From: Patagioenas fasciata
Taxonomy: Eukaryota > Chordata > Aves > Columbiformes > Columbidae
Reading direction: 5' to 3'
Assembly: GCF_037038585.1 (NCBI RefSeq)
Contig: NC_092524.1
Span: 42,542,001-42,606,000, forward strand
Length of the DNA stretch: 64,000 nt
The notes under the pieces are model-generated. The model worked only from the letters and a program-made list of their open reading frames with translations, searched no databases and had not been told where the DNA came from. The position numbers and the translations under genes were made by a program. Shown here one piece after another: positions 21,645 to 35,800 of the stretch; position 1 is the first letter of the stretch; each line of letters begins with the position of its first letter.

Positions 21645-24600
21645 TAGTGGTAGTAGTAGTAGTAACTATTTCTTACTATAGAGGAGAAAACCACTTTTTG
21701 ATGCTTCATAAACTAAATCAGTCTCTACACTATCTTGTTGACTGTTTTTCAGACTTGGTGTACTAAGGAAAGTCTTGCACGTGAGATGCTATTACTCAGA
21801 CTGCGAATGCACTGATATTTTTTCTATTGTCTTGTAACAAACACTGCAGAAGTTAAAATATCAAATACTCATTGGTCTGAGGGTCTCCCAAGAAAGTAAC
21901 TGTAGCATACATAACAGGCTGGTACCTAAAATGTCATTGGTATTCTATAATAACATGAGTTTCTTTTCAATGTGTCTAGCCAGAGGAAACAATAAAGAAC
22001 CCCGAGGTGGAAATCAGAATGACAGAACCCATTGTTTGTAATAAAAAATTACCTGAGGAAGCTCAAAAGAAAACGCACAATAATTAGGTAACCTGAAAGC
22101 CAGAGACTTGTGAAGAAGATTCCAGTATGGGCTGGCAGAGGCCATGGATGGCCAGCCACAGGGTTCGGCTGCTTACCTTCTTAAACACTGCCTGCTTTCA
22201 CCTGACATGATCTATAATGCTATAAAGTAGTCAAACTTCAAGCGCCTTTCATGTGCATTTCGAATTATCTTTCTTTTGAGATATTCTTCATTAGTAGAAT
22301 TTCCCACTTTGAAAAGGAGGGCTCTTCCGAAGGATCACAGAACCTCTCAAAAACAGAGCAAAAATGAAAAAAACTGAAGGTAAAACCAAAACGATGGTTT
22401 GGCACAACTCTAAGACATAATGTTTAGCAGGAAGAATTTTATTTTCGCTTTTATTGAACAGTTTTATTATCTGACATGATTTTTCACTTTAATATTGCTT
22501 AAATACATTGTTTTTTCCTGTGATATGTACTTACACAACAAACTACATGACAGGTTAAATGTGTTTGAAAGTGTCTTTGCGTTTGTATCATTTGCATTTT
22601 GATCTGCCCATGTGGGGTGTACATATATCATATGGCTTGTTGCCAAGGCATTCAGCTACAACACAAAATGTTTTCAAGTTCAAAGCTTGTATCATTGTTC
22701 ACCTCATTTTTATGTTTTACCCTCATTTCTGTTATACCGCTAGAAGATGTTTCCCTTGCATCAATAAAATCCTTAATAACTTGCTCACTTTTAAAATGTG
22801 CAAGCCATAAATGAAAAAAAAAAAAAAGAAAAAAGACCAATACATAAAGATAAAAGACACCAGCTTTGTGCAGCTGCTATTTTCAGCTATTTTTAAACAG
22901 TCAATGTATAAGGATCCAGAAAGTTCAATTAAGCCAACCACAGAGATATTATTGTCCTGTTAGTGACTTTGTCTCCCACCCCAGAGCACATCTGCAGACC
23001 CTGTTGCCAGGAGGATTCCACACGGGCCTGGGGCTTCAAGGAGGTCTCCAGTTGCAAGATCAGAGCCTTTGTGCTGGCAGCCTCTGACAGAATAAATATA
23101 TATTTTTAAAACTATAGGTCAAGTTACCTGAGTATGCTCTACTTGCATATAGTACCAGTGGTCATCTTTCTTTTGTATGTTTCCTGGTATTAAATTATTC
23201 CCTTTCTTAGCAAAGCTTTTTAAAAATAAATAAATATATAAATAAAACATGATAGAGCTGCTTTTCCCCTCTCAACAGTCAGGTTTTTCTCTCTTGAGTG
23301 GTAATTGGAGAGGGGGAGTACAAATCTTGCTTTGAATTTCTTGATTGCATTTTCATGCTTGTTGTAGAGGTTTTTCTTTTCTTTATATATGCAGAGTAAC
23401 AACAGAGATTGGGAATAAATTCCACTTGGAATATAGTTTTTAGATGCCCTGAACGTGTCTATAAATAAGGCTTATGACTGAGTGGAATATAAGAGCAGAG
23501 GACAAATATCTCTGTAGGATCTAGAAATTCTGTGTTTTTCTGATGCTCCTTATTTATTCAGCAATATGAGCAGGACTTCATTGTGTGTCATAACCTATGG
23601 CATCTGTGATGATTTACAAAGGTTGAGGGTTATATCTGCATACTCTCTGTTCTACTGTGTTGCACATCTTTTTCCTTTTTATACTTCTACTCTTTATTTT
23701 TCACAAAGCACCTACTTCACAGGCATTTGTACTAACGACAGATTGTTGGACCCATATGGTCAGAAAGATTGCATTAGGATACCTGTTTCTTACTGAGTAT
23801 ATTGTATCTCACTTTAAATGGTGACACGGAACAAATACAAATCAATAAACCATGGTACACAACAGTTTGTGTTATGCTCTAAGAACAGATTGCTATGGTG
23901 ATTTTAGGCACACAGTCAAAGGATAAGTGCTGTCACTGAATAAAGCATGTTATGATTAGACTTCACTACTCAACTCCATCCAGCTTCTGCTTTGAACATT
24001 TAAAATCCAAGTTATCCTATTCATTTGGGATACATTATTTGTACAACAGAATGTGAATCCTTTTGTCTTTGTAAAAGAAATAAAGAAAAATTTTAGCATG
24101 AGGAACTGGTGGAAAGAAATAATTTTCCATTGGGTGAAAGTCTACATTTCAGAAAGACAGCCTTCAACCACTGTTTGTATTACGTTTGAAATTTTGCTTG
24201 CATTTAACTCAATATAAATGTGATATGTGTTTATCTAAAAGGAAAAGAGATTCTTCTAGAGCTACTCCAAATACAAGAAGTAGTACAGGGTATGTGTTGT
24301 AATAACCTCGCCCTTTTTCACTTTCTAGTGAAGTGGAATATGTTGGAAAATGTTCTGTGAAGCACATGTTCAATTATTTCAGTTTATGTGTATTTTTAAT
24401 GAATGTGTGAAGTTATGCATGGGCTCAAGTTATTACCATGCTGAATCAGAGCCTATGAATATGTTGGAAACAGAAGGTTCCCTGAAATTCTGGAACAGAC
24501 AATTTAAATTACACAGGAAAAAGAAAGCAAAAATACTAACAAATAGGTCAAAACAACTACAACAGAGGCTCTTCAGTAGAACCAGGAAAAGGAAAAGTTG

Positions 24601-27600
24601 ATGAGGAAGAGTGTATCCAAAAAGTGTAAAATGCCTGCAAAAAAAAAAAAAAAGGACTCAGCAGAAGAAAAATGGTTTGGTGGTAGGAGAGAAATGCAGG
24701 AATTAACAGGCCAAAGCTATGCACATCATGGGAGAGACTTAAAGACGAAGCTGTGAAACTGCACCTCTTCCCTCCTTCCCTTTCTCCCGCCCTTCTGTCC
24801 TTCCCTTTCCTTCCTTCCTCCCCTCTTCCTCATCCAGGGTTCATGCATGTGTGTCGGAAAAGAAATCTTGGCCAGCTAAGCAAAATGGAGCTATGGCACC
24901 AATTTCAGCTGAAGCTTCTTGACTCCATGACTTATTTGGCCAGGAGGAAGATGAGCTGACCACAATCAGATGCTCAGGGCACAACTCAGTGCCCAAACAC
25001 AGGTGGCTATTGTCACTTTTGCTACCCAAGGATATCCCACCTGGGCTGTGGTTGCCACTCCAGGAGTACATTGGTCTCCTGCAGGACCTGCTAGCTCCAT
25101 GTCAATGGCTTAGGTACCACAGGATGACTCAGGAGCCTGCAAACCCATGATAAGGCATCCAAACTGCACCCTAAATTCAAACATCATGCATTATCTGGAA
25201 TATTGGAGCTATTGACAACCGTTGTTTCAATGAATGGTCAAAGCTATATGTAGGAAATAATCACACATTTGTGCTAAAAGCTCACCAGGAGGAAAATGTA
25301 AAGCTAAAATGTTAATTTTTTTACCATGTCTACATAGTAAAGTCTAGCAGATCTACATACACTAGTCTATTCAGTATAATTTAATGCTGTTTCTGTGAAT
25401 ATTATACATGCTCCTTATGTCCAATATTTCCAATTTCAACTTAAAGAAAAGATTTCACAAGTTGAGAATGTCTCTTTTTACTAACCATAGGAAGATATTT
25501 AGAGCTGAGGACAATCACAGAAATTTTCAAGTTAACAGATTTTTTGGGTCAGTGTCAAATGTTAAACCAGGTTGTACAGAGAGCTGTAATCCACACACTA
25601 GTGCGTTATTAAATTTCTGGAAAGTAATGAACTGGCACTGGAAGTGAAAAGGAAAAAAAGCAGTAATGTGGAATGGCCCCTTATTCAGGAAACTTTGAAA
25701 ATGTGCAGCCATAATAGTTGTGGTGAAGTTCCTTTAAATGGGACCTCGGTATGCTGTGCAATAAAGTCAAAATAGGAGATTGTGGCATTCCAAGTCATAC
25801 TGAATAAACGCATACATTGGGCCAAATTGTGGTCCTATTCACAAGGGAACATGTTTTTCCCCATTTTCAATAAAAAAGGGGGGGAGGTGGGGAGCTGAGA
25901 ACACTTTTAAGATACAGGGCACAAATGTGTAATTATTCTTGGCTAACATGGTAGCTGTTGATCATTTAACGAAACCATAATTACCATATAATGGTAGGGT
26001 ATTTATATGACAGATTACTACATTATTAGAGGGTAAGTGTATGATTATTTCTGTCCTCAAAATCAGAATAAAAAACACATGGAAGTGGAAAAATAAGTTG
26101 GAAAAAAGAGGGGGGGGAAAATCTGAATTTCCCAATGTTACTCCCATACTGCTACTCCATCCCCACCTCAATCACACAGTGATGGCAATGGCCAACAGCA
26201 TTCATGATGAAGCCAAATCTCCACAGGAAACTCATGCCACAGAACAACAGAGCACAGGGCTCTTTGCCAAATGGCTGCAGCTCTGGGCTACATTGTACTT
26301 ATAGTTCAACTGATTCAATAGCAATTTGGTCACTGGTCTCTTGTCCTCAGAAGACTCTATAGTCCTGTTTGCTTAGAGGGATAGCATATACGATGGATGT
26401 AAGAATTTGCACTGTGAGGTACTTAAAGCCCACTTCTATGCTTTTACAAAAGAACAGTGAACCGGTGTGGATTTCAGAGCAATATCCATTTTATACTGGG
26501 TGGAGAAGCTGAATTCTGCAAGACTACCTGTGGGCTGGGCACTGTTTGGTAGGGTTTGACTCCAGTGAACACTGCTGGTGTTCACCACCATATGGAATTT
26601 TGACCACATAGTAAAGATTGATTTAAATGGTGACAAAATACTTAAATGATTCCTTGTATGGGGAAAAGTGCATTGACAAGTTGTGAATTTTCAAAGTTAC
26701 AGAGAGAGTTTTGTATGCTGAATAGAGTCTGTCTTGATCTTTGTGATGGTAACTTTCCAGGTAGGAAGCAATGTCATATTGAAACTCAGCTGACTCACTG
26801 ATTACCCAAGTCCCACATGGATGCTAAAAGAGCTATGCAATCATCTACTCCACCTGAAATTTGCCTCTGCATCGTCATAGTGATATTTCAGCTGTGTGAG
26901 AGAAGACGGCCAGTGCTCCTCTTTCCAAAAAGTGCTTGGCTGAACCAGTATTCTAAGTTACCAGTTATTGTAAGTACAAGAGTTTGGCCCTGAATACAAA
27001 CTCCTGAATTTGGCGGGATACTTAGCTCTGGTTTGCCTAGATTTTTGTCCAAGAGACAGCATTGTTGGAACTATTTTCAGTCTTCAGTTATTTCTCTCCC
27101 TTTCCTTCTTGAATGTCTTTGCAGAGCAGGAAAACAGACACAGGTAAAAGCCACATGCTGTTATGTTTATTCAGGATTTATCCTATATGTCTGTAAAAGA
27201 AACACAGACTGTAAGAGAAAAGAATTTGGAGGCACTAAGAAATCAGGCTGTGTATACTTACTTAGAAGGCAGCTATAATTGCAGTAGCTTAGTAAATAGC
27301 TCCCCTAATAAACTGGTTATTACTCTGAATGGTAAATGATTGCTTATAATTCACTGCTGCTAGGTTATTTCTCTCTGCAGAGAAAAAAACCTCTAGTCCT
27401 TAAATGGGTAATACACCCACAATACTGCTGGGAATTTGGTTAAGCTAGAGTCTAACCCTGTTCTCCCTGACCTCAAACGGAGCCCCGGGACAGTCCCGCA
27501 GGCAGCAGTGTTCATTCATGAAAAGCAACAGGTAGGGAGCTAACTATGCATGTTGCCCGATAGAGTAATGACTTCTTAAAACTATTTCATTGATATATTT

Positions 27601-30600
27601 TATTCAGTGCGGTCGGTGTCTTCTGTTAACTTCCCCACCGCAACAGGTTTACTCTAGATGAAAATTAATGAATGAAAACAGATTTATGAACTGAACCCTC
27701 TGCTTCTGGTATGTCTTCATTGCAGGCTTCTTCTGCCTCTGCTATGCTTTTTAGAATTATAAATTATTGCAATACATTGTGCAAATGCCATGAAAGTAGC
27801 TCCTAGAGATAAAACAGAAGCTAAAGTCAATATTATGAAGCTCTAAATTCAGGAGATTGGAGTGTTAACATTTTTGCCTATTTGGTGTTCTCCATGAAGT
27901 TTATTCATAGGAAGTTAAATGTAGCTAGATTCTGAGTTACTTTAATGTTTTGCAGATTAAGTGTATTTATAAAATCTTCTCTTAGAAGGTGATGGTTGCA
28001 GCGGAAATCAAAAAAAATTAAGACATTCAGCACCAATACAGGAATAATCTTCTTCTTTTGAGGATGGTGATGTTTTGACTATTAGCATTTCCATTAGGAA
28101 AATAATCAAAATAGTTTTATCAAATCCTATTAAAAAAAAAAAAGTCTTCATCACTCTACAGGATATGAGGAAACATTTCCCCTCTCACCTCCCCTTCCTC
28201 CCCCAAACTACTACTTAAAAAAAAACCCCTTCAAATCATTAAATCCTGTGTTACTCTGCAAATCTTTTACAGCCATTATAATCTTGTTATCAAGGACCAA
28301 TCCTTCTGGCACAATAAAATTTCACTGACTTCAACATAACATGGTATGACTTCAAATAAGTCTCCTAAGGAAATGCTTTAAAATAAAGTTCAAAACAATC
28401 TGTAATTATGTCTTAGAAATGTGTTCTATTTTTCAGCTATTGTTATCTGTACTTTTCCTCTTGCATCCATTTCTAAGCAAGGGTCATATATTAGTAATTT
28501 TATTTTCAGATTCTCCTTGCAAAAAATCAGAGACTCAGGAAATTTCCTCCCAAACTAAAGTAAGTCAATTTCCAGCATTTCAAATTCTGGCAAACCAACT
28601 TCTCCAAGGTCTCGTAAAAATTCTGGGCTGTTATCTCCATATGCCTGATAGACTTATTTGTGATCATAATTAAAACCGTCTGTCCTTTCCCTGTGACTTC
28701 AGGAGAATGGCAATGAGTCACAAGAGCTCTGAAAAAGCTAGAAGAGGAGAGGCTGAGGTTAGCAGCTCTGAATCACTTAATCTGCTATATTTCATCCACA
28801 GAAATGTAGATCCAAAGCACTTCCACCTGGTTCTTGATTCAGGTGATTTCAGAATAAGTCACCATGGCAGAAGGCTGCATCAGAGTTAGCATCAGGAAAC
28901 AGAGGTAGTCCTGGGCTTGGATTGAACCATATAGAGATGTAAAATAAACTAATCCACTTGATAGGGAACATCATTATCCTTATAACACTAATTTTTACTC
29001 TTGTATAATCTATTAGAACTTTCCAGTTGTATGTTTTCAACAATATCTGGGTAAAACATATTTTCTGAAATGCAAGAGTATGTGAAAAGTAAAATGCTGA
29101 ATACACGAGACACAAAAGTGACACTGAAGCTGTTACTGCACTGTTATTAAGGGGAGAAATACTTAACCTTCAAAATACAATTTAGAAAATGAGTCCACTA
29201 TGATGCTGTATTATTCTGTAGTATTTGTGACTGCTCTTTATTTCTCATACCTTGATATCCATTCTCCAAATTTAACTGATTTCCTATTTCCTGTCTTTTT
29301 TTTTTCTTTCTTTTTTTTTTTTTTTTTAAGCAGTCTTTGGTTTTGAGGCTTTCTTTGCCACTTAGAGGAAGTTTGCTCACCAGGTGGGTCACTTCCCCAG
29401 CTCCTAGAGCCCTGGTCTCCTCCCCTTTAAAAAGAAGAATGAATTCCAGCAACAAATTGATCTGATGTTAGGAGATGCTGGAAGGTATAGCCTTAATGAA
29501 AGCTTAATAAGCTAATTGTATTCATGAGGATCTTCTACATTGGTAATCTGATGCAGAGGGAAGCAAAAATGAATGTTTGACATGTTCCTTGGAAGTTCAG
29601 TTCCTCCTTGATGAAACAATTAGTTACGTAAAATTAAGCAAATGTTCATATACCCTCGTCCCGTCATTCTCAGACTAAATACCACTACCAGCTTTGGCTC
29701 CCTAATTTGAGGGAAAAAACTTGAATGTCATGTGAGAATGACAGCATATGTCTGAATCACCAGTTTACTGGCTGCCTCCTGAGACTTGATGACCTTGGAG
29801 CTCAGAAAACCAAGTATCTCTGAAGATTTGGATTTTAGGTAGTATCACTTCTTATTTTCAAAAAGAGCTGAGTACTTAAAACTATTTGAGGACCTGGTTC
29901 TAATCTCTGCACAGGGTCAGGCTTTTTAAGTAGAATAAGGCTTGCTGACCAGAGACCAGATCTCTATCAAACTGTGTGCAGTGCTGCCATAATGAAGCAA
30001 AACATATATCTACCCTGAAACAAATACTCTACAAGGAACAAATGCATTCCTGGTATAATTCTTCTGAAATCATTGCAAGAGATGAAATTAGAAGCAAACT
30101 TCTTAGGGAAAATATTTTATTTTTAATAAATAATATTTCTTCAGTCTATAGTGATTTTAAAAGGTTCTCTTTTATCAATTTATTTTGATTTCATGAAAAC
30201 ATGTACAACTACTAATACAAGCAGGCTTATCAGTTCAATTTCCTACTGAATGTTCTTCTTGTTAGTTTTCTTTATTTTCTTTTTAGTTTCCTGCTTTATT
30301 ATTCAGAAGGTTTGCACTGTATTCCTGTACATATTTGGTTTGGTGCCCAGAAATGTATTATTTTAGCAGGGCTAGTTCATTAAAAGTTATTACTTTACAG
30401 GGGTTCTACCACGCATACATAATTGCATATATGCCCTTCTACAATGAACAGTGTGGTAAAGTTACCATAAAAATTTTGGGGTTTTATGGCCTATCATCTC
30501 TGCCATTTCAAGTTATGTTGATTTGCCAGCATCTAACTTTTCTACTTCAATTATTTTTTTAAAGGTATTAAATTGTCAAAACATAGTCTTCATTCTTTCT

Positions 30601-32769
30601 TCAATAACTTTAGTGCTTCAGAAACTATTGGGACTGTGAATTGTCCTCCCTTTGTGTTGTCCAAGGAAGAAGCAAGCACAGCTGTTAACACACAGAACTT
30701 GTTTCAGTCAAAACCAGTAAACCAGTTTTCAGTGACCTGCACAAGGATTGACTGTGGTACTCTCTCAAAATCTTTTTCAATTACTATATTTTTCAGTAAC
30801 TCCATGTCATTCTATGAAAAGAGGTTTTTGAGAATATCTGCAGATATAGTTGTTCTTTTTTTAAGACTTTGAGAAAGATTTGAATGACAAATTTTATGAT
30901 GACAAGAATCTATGTGCATTGTAAGCTAAACAAGTAAAAATGACATTTCCTTGCAACTATCTGTTTCTATGAAGCTGCATCTCAAAGCCATGTAAAGGTA
31001 GAAGAAAATTCTACATAACCTTTGCTGAGAGTTTGCATTAAAAAAACGAGTATCAGTGTGAGTAGTGTAACAGAGCATTATACTAGTGTAGTTGGTCAGG
31101 AGCTAACATTTCCAAGCTGACCCGAAAAGCATGTTATATGCTGGTGTGACTTGAAAGTTACATAAATATCTACTGTACTGGGATACCCGATTTGCTGCCT
31201 GTAGCTAAGGCAGAATGAACAAAATTGTCAATTACACTTGATGGAGACAGGACATTCAGTGTTTTGCTGCTTTGTTTTCATCAATGCCCACATGGAGTTT
31301 TGGAGGATAGGTGTGAGACTGCTCCAGCTAATCTACATTGGTTGACTTGGACTTTTTAAGTCCTATGTTGACTCGGTTGCGCATACTTTGTTTATCTTTT
31401 GTTACCCTGTATATACCAACTAAGTTGGCTTATGTCCTTGGCAAGTTCTTCTAAACATTTGAGAAGTTAATAGTGATTACATTTCAGTTTAAAGAAGTGT
31501 TGAAGATTCCTTTACCTGATAAGTAGCTTAATTTATTTTCCATTAGTTAAATGTTGCAAACCCTAGAAAAGTTTTGTGTGTGTTTCACTAAAGTGGAGGT
31601 ATTCTTGCTTTCGTGACAAAAGAGGTTTCTTTCATATTTCTCACTTCATTTGAGAGAGAAAGGCAGTGAGAGTGTTTTTTACATTTGCTACTCTTCACAT
31701 GAGACATTGGACTCCTTCAGCCTGATTTTCATGGCTATCCAGCAAAAGCAACAGCTTGAGGCACTGTTCAAAGAGTATAGGATATTTGGTATTTTGCCTA
31801 ACATTTCTCTGTTGAAAACGTGTTGTAGTATTATGTGAGCTGTGCTACTAAGTAGTATTGTACAATTATCCTAAAAGCCTAGCTGCAACATCTATTTACA
31901 GTGACTCCACCAGTCTCTGTGATACTACTCTTTTTTTTTTTTAATAAATCGTGTGAAAGTGATGATACACAAATCTCATACTTTAAAAAAAATCTTTTTT
32001 TCTTCACAAGACAAGGTTGTACTGAACCTAACTGCACTGTGTGGGATTAACTCTCTGTAGCCTGTTCCCTTCAATGGCTTGCTATCAAAAAATTAATCTC
32101 CACAACTTCAATGAACCTTGCTTCTGATAATGTGGGCCCATTGACTTCAACAAAACACTATCAAAAATTATTCTCATTTCACTTTAATACTCACTTTTAA
32201 TAGCATCAGACCACTTATTCCACCATCATATTTTCAGGACCAAATATTCAAACACTTTTAAAGACAAAAGAAAACCTCTATATACTTGACTTAAAAATTG
32301 TTTCTTGTGGTTGTAGTTTTTTGACTGCAGATATGCAGTACTGATTACCTCATCTGAAAAAGAAGCATCTTGCACACTTTTTGCTAGCACCCTTTTATAA
32401 ACATTTTGGGGCGGGTGGGGTGAAGAGGAAGGTGAAAACCCTAGAATAACATTTCATAAACAAATGGATCAGCAGTCTTATTTGTCCTTCTTGAAAGTCA
32501 TAGGAGAAGTCCAATATCATGCACTCAAAACAGTTATTTGTGCCTTTTTTTTTAATGATGTTCTGTTTTGTGTGGGGTTGTGTTTTGGTTTGGTTTGGTT
32601 TTTCTTGTTGTTGTTGTTGTTTGGGTTGTTTGTGTATTTTGGTTGGATATTTTGTGTGTTTGTTTTTGCTTTGGTTTATTTTTTCAGTAAACTAGAGAAT
32701 TCTTCCAAGAATTTAAACTGACTGTAGGTAGCTGGGGGAAGACAAGCATGTTTGCTTTTATTTGCTCCC

Positions 32770-32880
32770 TTGAAATAGACTACAAGTCAATTGTTACTCA
32801 AATTCATGACTGAATAAGGTATGCTGCTGTTCTAACCACTACACTGTACTATAATGCACTTCTTTTTCTTCTTGGTTTCT
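32770..32880 (-). repeat. tRNA-SINE-like remnant
   Basis: Minus-strand 'agtgtagtggttagaacagc' resembles a tRNA-type A box as found at the head of MIR-like SINEs. 'ttcatgactgaa' downstream may be a decayed B box. There is no tail or terminal duplication. Confidence 0.35.
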
Positions 32881-35800
32881 CAAAGGGCAAAACTAATCTG
32901 AACCTTTTATTTTTTTTCTCCTTCTATTCATCCAGATCTCCAGTTTCCTGTCCAAAATACACACATGCCCTCTGATATTTATATATTACAATTTGCTTGT
33001 TTGAGCTCTTTAGAAGTTGTCATTCATTTAGATGTTTTTGTTGTAACCACTGATTTAACTTGAAATCTATCCCTCTACACGCAAGACAATTTTGCCATTT
33101 TCCTTCAGAAGCCAGACAATTTATAGATGAGCTCAGACCAAATAAATCAGGCAAGATATATTTATAGGTCTACTATACCATATATATTAATATATATTTT
33201 TAATCACCATCATACTGTCAGTCTGCAGAAATATTAATAATTAGCTGTGAGCAGGGCATACACATCTGCTACCCAAGCAGATACTGTTGCTGGTATCCAG
33301 GCTAGGACACTTCAGAACAGCCAGTGTTTAGAGTCAGTCACTGCATAATGCCTATGTCCATTAGTAATGAGGTGAGCCTTCCTCCTTTCCCTGCACTAAT
33401 TCACCTGAATGACTATGTAACTATAATTATCTTTAGACTGAGCAATTTCTTCATGAGAGAACATTTACAGTAATTCTGAACAAAGAAATATAGATTCACA
33501 CTCACATTAACTTCAGTACTTAGTGGCAGAAAAAGGCATTGACTCATCTTCTGTTCCACACCTCCTTTTCTTAGGGCATGAAGCCTTGGAAAATCCTCGG
33601 TTTTGCTTTCCAGACAAGGACTGTATCTCAGACAGTAGTCTCCATTTTGGGTTGACTAGATTTCTGAATATTCATGTATGAAAAACAGTGGTTTGACACT
33701 CAAAGATGCTCATCTCCCTATGACTCTAAGTGAAGTTAATGGGGGAGTAAAATTCCAGTCTCTCTATATGATAGTGAACATTTACCCCAGACCTCTTTTG
33801 AAAGGTTAGCAGTAATTCTGTCTTCATGTAGCATCATAACTGAACCTAATAATATCACTAGGAATCTGCTTGCAAAAGCATGTTACTTTTTAGATTCTGG
33901 AGTAAAGTATGTATGATAAAATGAACAATATCGAAATGCAGTCCACATCTGAAGAAATATTGTTTGGTAATTATAAAAGGTACGGTCAAGTTAGCAGGTC
34001 TTGCATGTATATGTTATGTGTTTCTTTTTTTTTTATTCTCAATGCTTGTTTTCCCTGAAAACCATATTGAGGGGAATTCTTTCAGTTTTTAAAGATCTTC
34101 CTAAGAGTGAAGATAGCAGATATTTAAAACTCAATAAATTAAATAATTTAACTCAAGCTGTGTGTATTCTACTAACCAAATGGCACCATATGAAAGTATA
34201 TACACAGCCTATTGCAGATAGCAGGACTTAAAAGTAAAAGAAAGACAGAAGGATTTGCAATGTCAAACATCATGTGTTATGACAATGGATTAAAAAAGCT
34301 TGCAGTCTATCAAAAGTCAAATTATTTTGCATTATTCCTGCTCATGGACTCTTCTTCACCTAAAAAGTAAACACAGAACAGTAATGTTAGTGGAAGTGGC
34401 AAGGACCCAAAATAAGAATATTCCGAAAGCTAAGAATACTATTGCTATTTAAACTGATTATTTCTTCTTCCTATCTCCAGAAATGCAAACGCTGAAGTAT
34501 TATTAACGTGTACCATAAGAAGTGTAAAATGTACAATGAGTTCAAGAAAAATCTTAACCTTGGTTGTTTTTTTTTTTTTTTCCTGCTTCAGGTGCTTGGT
34601 ATATCAGCTTTAGTCTTTTCATTAATTCAGGATTTTTTTGCATAGAATATCTTTTTTATTATGCAGATATTCACCCTTCGTACTTTCTTATAAACTGACA
34701 AGAGCTGAGTAAAACTGATTAGAATTAAAAGTTCCATTTCAGAAAGAGTAACAGATTATAGTATATTCTAGGTAATTCTAGTTGCTGTACTTGGTTGGCA
34801 TACAGTGAAGGACTGGATACACAGAAAAGCTGCTATTGAATCCATGGCATAGAAAATACCATAGTCTGTTAATAACATTCTTCAAGACAAAATTACAACT
34901 TTTTAATGAATTCAGTGATTGCATTTGAATATTGGAAGAATTACTGCTATGTGGTCTGGATATCCCCAAAAAGATTTGAAATTAGTTGTATCAATATGAT
35001 AGTTTTTATCTGCATATGGTTTAATTATTTTAAGAAGAAATATAGGTTTAGTCCAGTTAGAGGAAGTAATTTTTCCTCTTATTTTTTTAATGATGAAACT
35101 TTCCATGTTGTTTTGAAAGAAAAACATTTTTCCAGAAGATTGTTGCAGAACTGGAGAAGCTGAATAGACAAATGGTGATTATTACAAGTTGCAACTAAAA
35201 CTAAACTCTGTCATTGTGCAGATACTGTCACTGTTGCTATAACATCTTACTTGTATGAACTCTCTGATATTCCTTCTTGTTCCAGACTGAAAAGGTCAAG
35301 TCTATATTAAATGAAATATGCTTCAAGAATCTGTAGGAGGTTTTCTATAGAATTAGGGACCCATGTCAAAAGAAATGACAGTGTGGCTGGAGGAGTGCCC
35401 TCGCTTTTTCTTCTGTATTATGTATAGAGAAGAAAAAGGTGACAGCCTTAGCAAGTAGCAGCTTTCATCAAATGGTCCTATCAAGTGACTAGCAAAAGAG
35501 TCACTATTCTCTTAAAATTGTGTAGTGCACACAGACAAAGCAAATGCAGACATTACTGGTTGTCAAGTTAATAAAGACAAATGAGTATCTCCCTTGGGAC
35601 AAAAATAAGAAACGTACAATAAAACCTATTTAATGAATTTTGAACTAAGAGAAATTATAATTTTCTTCCTATAAACATCTATATCTACTCAAATGATACA
35701 TACTCTCTAGCCAAATATGTGTTACCTCAAATGTGTAATAAATAGAATAATCACTAAATTCCATAATATTTAAAAGGCATATATTGATAACGAGGCAATC